32,166 nt of DNA, taken from NCBI GenBank assembly GCA_026996795.1, contig JALWKC010000273.1, forward strand, positions 1-32,166, written 5' to 3'. The notes beneath the pieces are model-generated. The model saw nothing but the letters and a program-made list of their open reading frames with translations. It was not told the DNA's origin and did not search any database. The stretch's first letter is position 1, and the number at the start of each line of letters is the position of its first letter. Below, piece after piece: positions 27,771-32,166 of this stretch. Source of the stretch: Lysobacterales bacterium. Lineage in GTDB: Bacteria; Pseudomonadota; Gammaproteobacteria; Xanthomonadales; Marinicellaceae. Made by a program: the position numbers and the translations under genes.

Positions 27771-28349
27771 ATGCCTGAAGAGACTGGCCTGGCCAATACG
27801 GAAAATGAAAAGCCGGTGTTGCACTGGCCGGAAGAAGTCCTCGAACTGGCCAAACGCATTCGCCTGGCCATTTTCGATGTGGATGGTGTCCTCACCGATG
27901 GCGGCTTGCATTTCACCGATGACGGGCGTGAAATCAAGAGTTTCCATGTTCGGGACGGGCTGGGGCTGAAATGGCTGAACGAAAACGGCATCACCGTGGC
28001 CATCATTACCGGTCGTACCTCGTTGATTATCACTGAACGCATGGCGCAACTGGGCATTGACCACGTCTACCAAGGGCGCATGGACAAACTGGAAACCTAC
28101 CAGAACCTGTTGAGTGCCCTCAGGCTGGATGATTCCCAGGTGGTGTACACCGGTGATGACATTATTGACCTGCCAGTGATGAACCGCTGTGCCTTGCCGG
28201 TGGCGGTGCGTGACGCGCACCCGTTGGTGCGGCAGAAAGCCCGCTGGATCACCGAGCGCAATGGCGGACAGGCCGCTGCGCGTGAAGTGTGCGACCTGCT
28301 GCTGAGTGCCCAGGGCATTTTGCCGGGTTTGCTGGAAAAATACGCTTGA
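27771..28349 (+). CDS. kdsC: 3-deoxy-D-manno-octulosonate 8-phosphate phosphatase
   Basis: A HAD-superfamily phosphatase of 192 aa that removes phosphate from Kdo-8-phosphate. The DxDG nucleophile motif is FDVDGVLTDGG with Asp36 and Asp38. IITGRTS carries the motif II Thr, and GDDIIDLPVMNRC the metal-binding acidic pair. It lacks a cap domain, as expected for the tetrameric KdsC type. The start codon directly abuts the kdsD stop, and the stop shares one base with the lptC start (TGATG). Confidence 0.96.
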   Translation: MPEETGLANTENEKPVLHWPEEVLELAKRIRLAIFDVDGVLTDGGLHFTDDGREIKSFHVRDGLGLKWLNENGITVAIITGRTSLIITERMAQLGIDHVYQGRMDKLETYQNLLSALRLDDSQVVYTGDDIIDLPVMNRCALPVAVRDAHPLVRQKARWITERNGGQAAAREVCDLLLSAQGILPGLLEKYA

Positions 28350-28930
28350 TGTTTTCCACCCGCCAATGGCGACGCCTGATGCTGGTTCTGGGACTGGCGG
28401 GTGTGTCTTACCTGCTGTGGGTGCTCAACCGTGAAAACCCGCCTCCGGCCCAGCCGGAGGCCTTTACAAAAGGCTATGCCGCCACTGGCGTGACCGGTAA
28501 AATCAGTAACGATCAGGGATTGTTCGTGTTGCGTTTTCAGGCCCGGGAACTGGTTCAGTATGATCAAAGCGATACCATCGCGCTTGACCAGCCGCAGTTC
28601 TGGACGTTGCAGGGTGACCAGCCGGAGTGGCAATTCAGCGCCCGCCAGGGGCAGTTTGATCGCGAAACACAAAAGGCATTATTCGAACAGAACGTGCAGG
28701 CTGAAAACCTCAATGTGACTCCTGGCAAACACATTGCCTTTACCACCCCGCGCCTGTGGGTGGACCCGACCCAATACAGCGCCCACACGGATGCCACGGT
28801 GGAAATAAGCGGGCTGGCAGTGACTGCCAGCGCCGTGGGGGCGGAATTTGATTTGGGAAACAATCGCCACCGCTTGTTGTCCCAAGTGCGTATGCGCTAC
28901 GAGGACTCCAGCCAATCACCTTCCCCATGA
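28349..28930 (+). CDS. lptC: LPS export system protein LptC
   Basis: A 193-aa bitopic inner-membrane protein that passes LPS from the LptBFG transporter to LptA. One N-terminal helix (about residues 8-24, LMLVLGLAGVSYLLWVLN) is followed by a periplasmic beta-jellyroll with GVTGKISNDQGLFVLRFQA and TPRLWVDPTQYSAHTDATVEI, a pattern typical of LptC. Sequence conservation is low in this family, so position between kdsC and lptA adds most of the certainty. The start at 28349 overlaps the kdsC stop by one base. Confidence 0.92.
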   Translation: MFSTRQWRRLMLVLGLAGVSYLLWVLNRENPPPAQPEAFTKGYAATGVTGKISNDQGLFVLRFQARELVQYDQSDTIALDQPQFWTLQGDQPEWQFSARQGQFDRETQKALFEQNVQAENLNVTPGKHIAFTTPRLWVDPTQYSAHTDATVEISGLAVTASAVGAEFDLGNNRHRLLSQVRMRYEDSSQSPSP

Positions 28931-28958
28931 TGCCCGTGTTATGACTAGGAACTCCCCC

Positions 28959-29687
28959 ATGAGAATAGCCATTTGCCGGTACGCCTGCCTGACTGCCGTA
29001 TTCGTGTTTTCCGGCTTGGCTCAGGCCGTGCCTGAAGATCGCAAACAAACCCTGTACGTGGATGCCGGGCAATGTGTCTTTGATATTAAAAATAGCGAAT
29101 CCCGGTGTCAGCACGGCATGCAGGTGCGGCAGGGCACACTGAAAATCGACGCCGATGAAGGCACGGTCTTCCGTCAGGGCAAGCAGATTGTGCGCATTGA
29201 GTTGCGCGGCCGGCCGGTGGTGTTTCAGCAAATTCTGAACCCCGAAGACGGCCTGCTGGTGGCCAAGGCACTCTACATGGATTACCGCAAGGCCGAAGGC
29301 ATTCTGGTGTTGAAAGGCCAAGTGGTGGTTAAAAACCCCAATCTGGGCACCTTCAGTGGAGAGGAAATGACCATCAACCTCCACACCCAGGAAATTATTG
29401 GCGGCCAGGGTTCTGGTGACAAGCGCGTGCACATGGTGGTGGAAGGCGAGGCCAGTGTCGGTAATGGCCACAAAAACCAGAGCCCGAACCAGAAGGACAA
29501 TAAAAAGACAGGCAGCGCCACCTCGGCAGAGAAGCAAAAACCGACAGAGGAGCCTGCTGGAAAACGCGCAGACACAATTCCACAGACCGATGAAAAAGCC
29601 AGCCAAAAAACACCAATGAATGACGCGGTCGATGGTTTGCCTGAAAAACCGGATCAACCCGAGGCCGTGGACAGCACCCATGATTGA
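28959..29687 (+). CDS. lptA: LPS export periplasmic bridge protein LptA, with long C-terminal tail
   Basis: A periplasmic protein that forms the LPS bridge across the periplasm. From ATG 28959 it is 242 aa, with a signal peptide cleaved after GLAQA (about residue 25). The OstA-like beta-jellyroll covers ~30-165 ([61 protein letters not shown]). Residues ~168-242 are a Lys/Glu/Pro/Asp-rich, apparently disordered tail not present in the roughly 185-aa E. coli protein. ATG 28941 is also possible; AGGA lies ten bases before 28959. The final bases overlap the lptB start by 8 bp, so the tail end is constrained by lptB only at its last codons. Confidence 0.92.
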   Translation: MRIAICRYACLTAVFVFSGLAQAVPEDRKQTLYVDAGQCVFDIKNSESRCQHGMQVRQGTLKIDADEGTVFRQGKQIVRIELRGRPVVFQQILNPEDGLLVAKALYMDYRKAEGILVLKGQVVVKNPNLGTFSGEEMTINLHTQEIIGGQGSGDKRVHMVVEGEASVGNGHKNQSPNQKDNKKTGSATSAEKQKPTEEPAGKRADTIPQTDEKASQKTPMNDAVDGLPEKPDQPEAVDSTHD

Positions 29688-30399
29688 AGCGCGGCACCTG
29701 AAAAAGGCTTACAAGAAACGGGAGATCATCAAGGACGTCTCCCTGAGCCTGAAAAAAGGCGAAGTGGTGGGTCTGCTGGGCCCCAATGGCGCGGGAAAAA
29801 CCACCTGTTTCTACATGATTGTCGGCCTGGTTAAACCCGATGCCGGCGTGGTGTGCATCGACAACAAGAACGCCACCGAGGCGGGCATGCACATTCGCGC
29901 CCGCCTGGGGCTGGGGTATCTGCCGCAGGAAGCGTCGGTGTTCCGCAAGCTGACTGTGGAGCAGAACATCATGGCGGTGCTGGAACTTAGAAAAGACCTG
30001 CCTCCGAGCGAACGCAAGCGCATCTGCGAATCCCTGCTGGACGAACTCCACATCAGCCACGTGCGCAAGCAACTGGGTATCAGCCTGTCCGGTGGCGAAC
30101 GCCGTCGGGTGGAAATCGCGCGGGCGCTGGCCATGAATCCGAACTACATCCTGCTGGATGAACCCTTTGCCGGGGTCGACCCCATTTCCGTCATCGACAT
30201 CCAGAAAATCGTCTGTCACCTGCGCAAACGCGGCATTGGCGTGTTGGTGACTGACCACAACGTGCGCGAGACCCTGGGCATCTGTGACCGCGCTTATATT
30301 TTGAATGATGGCTACATGCTGGCTGAAGGCACACCGGAACAGATCATCAGTAATCCGGAAGTGCGGAAAGTTTATCTGGGTCATGATTTCCGGCTCTAA
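29680..30399 (+). CDS. lptB: LPS export ABC transporter ATP-binding protein
   Basis: The 239-aa ATPase of the LptB2FG machine that extracts LPS from the inner membrane. Walker [10 protein letters not shown] (34-42), signature LSGGERRR from 136, Walker B ILLDEPF with Asp160-Glu161, and the H-loop [10 protein letters not shown] are intact. [15 protein letters not shown] is the usual LptB Q-loop region. ATG 29680 overlaps the lptA end by 8 bp. lptF and lptG are not in the window. The rpoN gene normally following lptB is missing. Confidence 0.97.
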   Translation: MIEARHLKKAYKKREIIKDVSLSLKKGEVVGLLGPNGAGKTTCFYMIVGLVKPDAGVVCIDNKNATEAGMHIRARLGLGYLPQEASVFRKLTVEQNIMAVLELRKDLPPSERKRICESLLDELHISHVRKQLGISLSGGERRRVEIARALAMNPNYILLDEPFAGVDPISVIDIQKIVCHLRKRGIGVLVTDHNVRETLGICDRAYILNDGYMLAEGTPEQIISNPEVRKVYLGHDFRL

Positions 30400-30412
30400 G
30401 GCATTGATGTGC

Positions 30413-30441
30413 TTGCGAAAACAGCATGGCTTGTGTATGGT
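30413..30441 (+). promoter_or_regulatory. possible hpf promoter
   Basis: TTGCGA (30413-30418) and TATGGT (30436-30441), 17-base spacer, four of six matches each. It would give a leader of about 180 nt for hpf. The 229-bp gap 30400-30628 contains no supported gene and no recognisable rpoN remnant. Confidence 0.35.
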
Positions 30442-30628
30442 GGAACCATGATCCAGCGGAACGTTTTTTATCACCGTTCGACCCCCGATTCCGCTTTCCT
30501 GCCTGCCTGCAACCTTCAGCAGGACTCTGCCGAAATGAACAACCCCCAGGCCCCTACGGGCCACTTTGTCTGCAAGCTTTTTACCGCTTGCCGTTCCTCA
30601 CAACACCTAATTACAGAGGAGAAGTCTT

Positions 30629-30955
30629 ATGCACATTGACATTACCGGTCATCAGGTTGAAGTGACTCAACCCATCAAGGACTACATCAACACCAAATTC
30701 GAGCGTATCAAACGCCATTTCGACCAGCTGATAGACGTGCACGTTATTCTCAACGTAGAAAACAAGGTGCGTCATAAAGCCGAGGCCACCATGATGATTG
30801 GTGGCAAGAAATTCTTTGCCGAATCCACGGAAGATGACCTGTACTCCGCGCTTGATCTGCTCACCGACAAGCTCGACAAGCAGATCCGTCGACACAAGGA
30901 CAAGATGACCAACAAGCACCGCGATGAAGCCGTGCGCCTTAACCAGAGCTACTAA
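30629..30955 (+). CDS. hpf: ribosome hibernation promoting factor (short form)
   Basis: A 108-aa protein binding the 30S decoding centre and promoting inactive 100S ribosomes in stationary phase. It has the single HPF/YfiA domain: MHIDITGHQVEVTQPIKDYI, the central KAEATMMIGGKKFFAEST strand and SALDLLTDKLDKQIRRHKDK. It lacks the C-terminal dimerisation domain of long HPF. AGAGGAG (30615-30621) lies seven bases before the ATG, one of the best ribosome-binding sites in the window. A strong terminator follows. Confidence 0.95.
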   Translation: MHIDITGHQVEVTQPIKDYINTKFERIKRHFDQLIDVHVILNVENKVRHKAEATMMIGGKKFFAESTEDDLYSALDLLTDKLDKQIRRHKDKMTNKHRDEAVRLNQSY

Positions 30956-30977
30956 CAAGCCACTCATGATCACAGCG

Positions 30978-31008
30978 GGGGAGGCCACCTGGCTTCCCCT
31001 GTTTTTTT
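30978..31008 (+). terminator. intrinsic terminator between hpf and ptsN
   Basis: GGGGAGGCC (30978-30986) pairs with GGCTTCCCC (30991-30999) with one G-T wobble, then G and seven T to 31008. It ends 16 bases before the ptsN ATG, so ptsN transcription probably depends on read-through or an internal promoter. Confidence 0.85.
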
Positions 31009-31024
31009 ATTGCCGAGAACGCGC

Positions 31025-31471
31025 ATGCGCCTGATAGACCTGCTCGAAGAACAGGACATTGTCCTGAATGCCCCTATTTCCAGCAAAAAACGCCTGTTTG
31101 AGGAAATTGCCCGCAAACTGGGCAAGAAAGACGGCGAAGCTCGCGCCATTTATGACAGTTTCATCCAGCGCGAAAAACGCGGCAACACCTCCCTGGGTAA
31201 TGGGGTGGCCATTCCTCATGGCCAGGCGCTGGACTCCAGCAACACCCGTGTGGCGCTGTTTCGCCTCAAAAAGGGCGTCGATTATGAAGCCCCGGATAAT
31301 ATTGACGTGGACACGGTCATTGCCATGGCTTTTCCCCGCCAGCACGATCCGGAACATGAAAAAATATTGCAGGATGCCGCCCGCATGCTGCGTAATCACC
31401 GTACTCACCGGGAACTCAACAATGCCCGCAATGCCGAAGAAGTGCTGGTCGTGCTTTCTCAATCCACCTGA
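31025..31471 (+). CDS. ptsN: nitrogen-PTS enzyme IIA (PtsN)
   Basis: A 148-aa cytoplasmic EIIA-Ntr of the phosphotransferase regulatory chain, phosphorylated via NPr on a His. The active-site motif GNGVAIPHGQ has the phosphorylatable His65. RGNTSLGNG before it and FPRQHDPEHEKILQDAARML after it are typical. The ATG at 31025 starts at the family-usual MRLIDLLEEQDI; a TTG at 31010 is in frame but lies on the terminator edge. No strong Shine-Dalgarno sequence is seen. rapZ follows after 9 bases. Confidence 0.95.
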   Translation: MRLIDLLEEQDIVLNAPISSKKRLFEEIARKLGKKDGEARAIYDSFIQREKRGNTSLGNGVAIPHGQALDSSNTRVALFRLKKGVDYEAPDNIDVDTVIAMAFPRQHDPEHEKILQDAARMLRNHRTHRELNNARNAEEVLVVLSQST

Positions 31472-31480
31472 GGTGTTCGC

Positions 31481-32166
31481 ATGCAGGAACTGATCATCGT
31501 CACTGGCATGTCCGGTTCGGGCAAAACCATTGCCCTGCGGTCGCTGGAGGACATGGATTATTACTGCGTGGATAACCTTCCGGTGGAAATGCTGGAAAAA
31601 TTTGTCGAACACATTGCCGAAGATGCCGAATTTTATCCTCGTGTTTCGGTGGGCATCGACATTCGCAATTCCGGCGAAGCCTTGCGCAAATTACCGGACA
31701 TCCTGGCCAGCCTTGATCCAAAAAAAGTGCGTCCAACGGTGTTGTTTCTGACGGCCAATAACCGCGTTTTGTTGAAACGCTTCAGTGAAACCCGGCGTCG
31801 GCATCCGCTTTCCAACAAAAACCTCAAATATAGCCTGACTCAGGCCATTGATGCCGAAAGGGATCTGCTGGAGCCCCTGGCAGCCAGTGCCGATCTGCTG
31901 CTGGATACCTCCGAAAGTAACGTCCACCAACTGCGTCAGCAATTGCTGCAACAGCTCAGCAAGAACAATCCCCAGGTTTCCATTCTGATCAAATCCTTTG
32001 CCTTCAAGCGCGGCGTGCCCTTTGATGCCGACTTCGTGTTTGATGCACGTTGCCTGCCCAACCCGTACTGGGTGCCGGAATTACGTGATTTCACGGGTCG
32101 TGACCAGCCCATTGCCGAATACCTGGGCCAACAGGCCATGGTCAAGGAATACCTGCAGGACATGCA
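31481..32166 (+). CDS. rapZ: RNase adapter protein RapZ (3' end cut by window edge)
   Basis: A P-loop protein that in enterobacteria binds the GlmZ small RNA and delivers it to RNase E, controlling glucosamine-6-phosphate synthesis. About 228 of the usual ~284 residues are visible. Walker A GMSGSGKT is at 9-16. VDNLPVEMLEKF, FLTANNRVLLKRFSETRRRHPLS and the C-terminal-domain motif SFAFKRGVPFDADFVFDARCLPNPYW are present. GAGGTG just before the ATG overlaps the ptsN stop, implying coupling. The usual next gene (HPr-like NPr) would lie beyond the window. Confidence 0.95.
   Translation, partial: MQELIIVTGMSGSGKTIALRSLEDMDYYCVDNLPVEMLEKFVEHIAEDAEFYPRVSVGIDIRNSGEALRKLPDILASLDPKKVRPTVLFLTANNRVLLKRFSETRRRHPLSNKNLKYSLTQAIDAERDLLEPLAASADLLLDTSESNVHQLRQQLLQQLSKNNPQVSILIKSFAFKRGVPFDADFVFDARCLPNPYWVPELRDFTGRDQPIAEYLGQQAMVKEYLQDM

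Noticed and set aside
30409-30639. Small open frames in the lptB-hpf gap as a new gene or rpoN remnant
   Set aside because: No sigma54 motif (for example the RpoN box) in any frame, no ribosome-binding site, and overlap with the hpf start region.

Overview
The window looks like chromosomal DNA of a free-living gammaproteobacterium of moderately high GC. I base this on the conserved block yrbG-kdsD-kdsC-lptC-lptA-lptB-hpf-ptsN-rapZ, the ibaG-murA pair, and ribH/ribA and parE sequences of proteobacterial type. I could not fix the genus. There is no prophage, plasmid backbone or CRISPR array. The only mobile DNA recognised is two short MITE-like elements.

Layout. Bases 1-1182 hold the 3' part of ribH and an overlapping ribA (riboflavin synthesis). 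A membrane-anchored diguanylate cyclase, a peroxiredoxin-like protein with its own promoter, and parE follow. A 157-bp MITE sits exactly at the parE stop codon. Next come an SLC13-type transporter and a glutamate-cysteine-ligase-like enzyme fused to CBS domains. Bases 10509-10948 are non-coding: five back-to-back hairpins, tRNA-Ser(UGA), and a strong terminator. A PrxQ-type peroxiredoxin and a minus-strand pair for storage polymers (ppk2 and a PHA-system protein) follow. Then come a second MITE, tRNA-Pro(CGG), and an unrecognised secreted protein ending next to that tRNA.

Bases 14149-16858 hold a complete AmmeMemoRadiSam set (A and B on minus, the radical SAM protein on plus). A fatty-acid desaturase with a clear sigma70 promoter follows, then a three-gene GldA/GldF/GldG-like ABC operon coupled by ATGA overlaps. 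A minus-strand block reads ibaG, murA, then a membrane M28 peptidase. Diverging from ibaG is the operon for a Ca/Na-type exchanger, Kdo synthesis (kdsD, kdsC) and LPS export (lptC, lptA, lptB). Ribosome hibernation factor hpf, ptsN and the start of rapZ close the window.

Most notable points: (1) an undescribed-looking hairpin array upstream of tRNA-Ser that shares a 13-base word with the tRNA; (2) two related MITEs with 4-bp CTAR target duplications typical of the IS5 group; (3) the envelope/nitrogen-PTS locus lacks both rpoN (expected between lptB and hpf) and the mla operon (expected between yrbG and ibaG); (4) LptA carries a long charged C-terminal tail.
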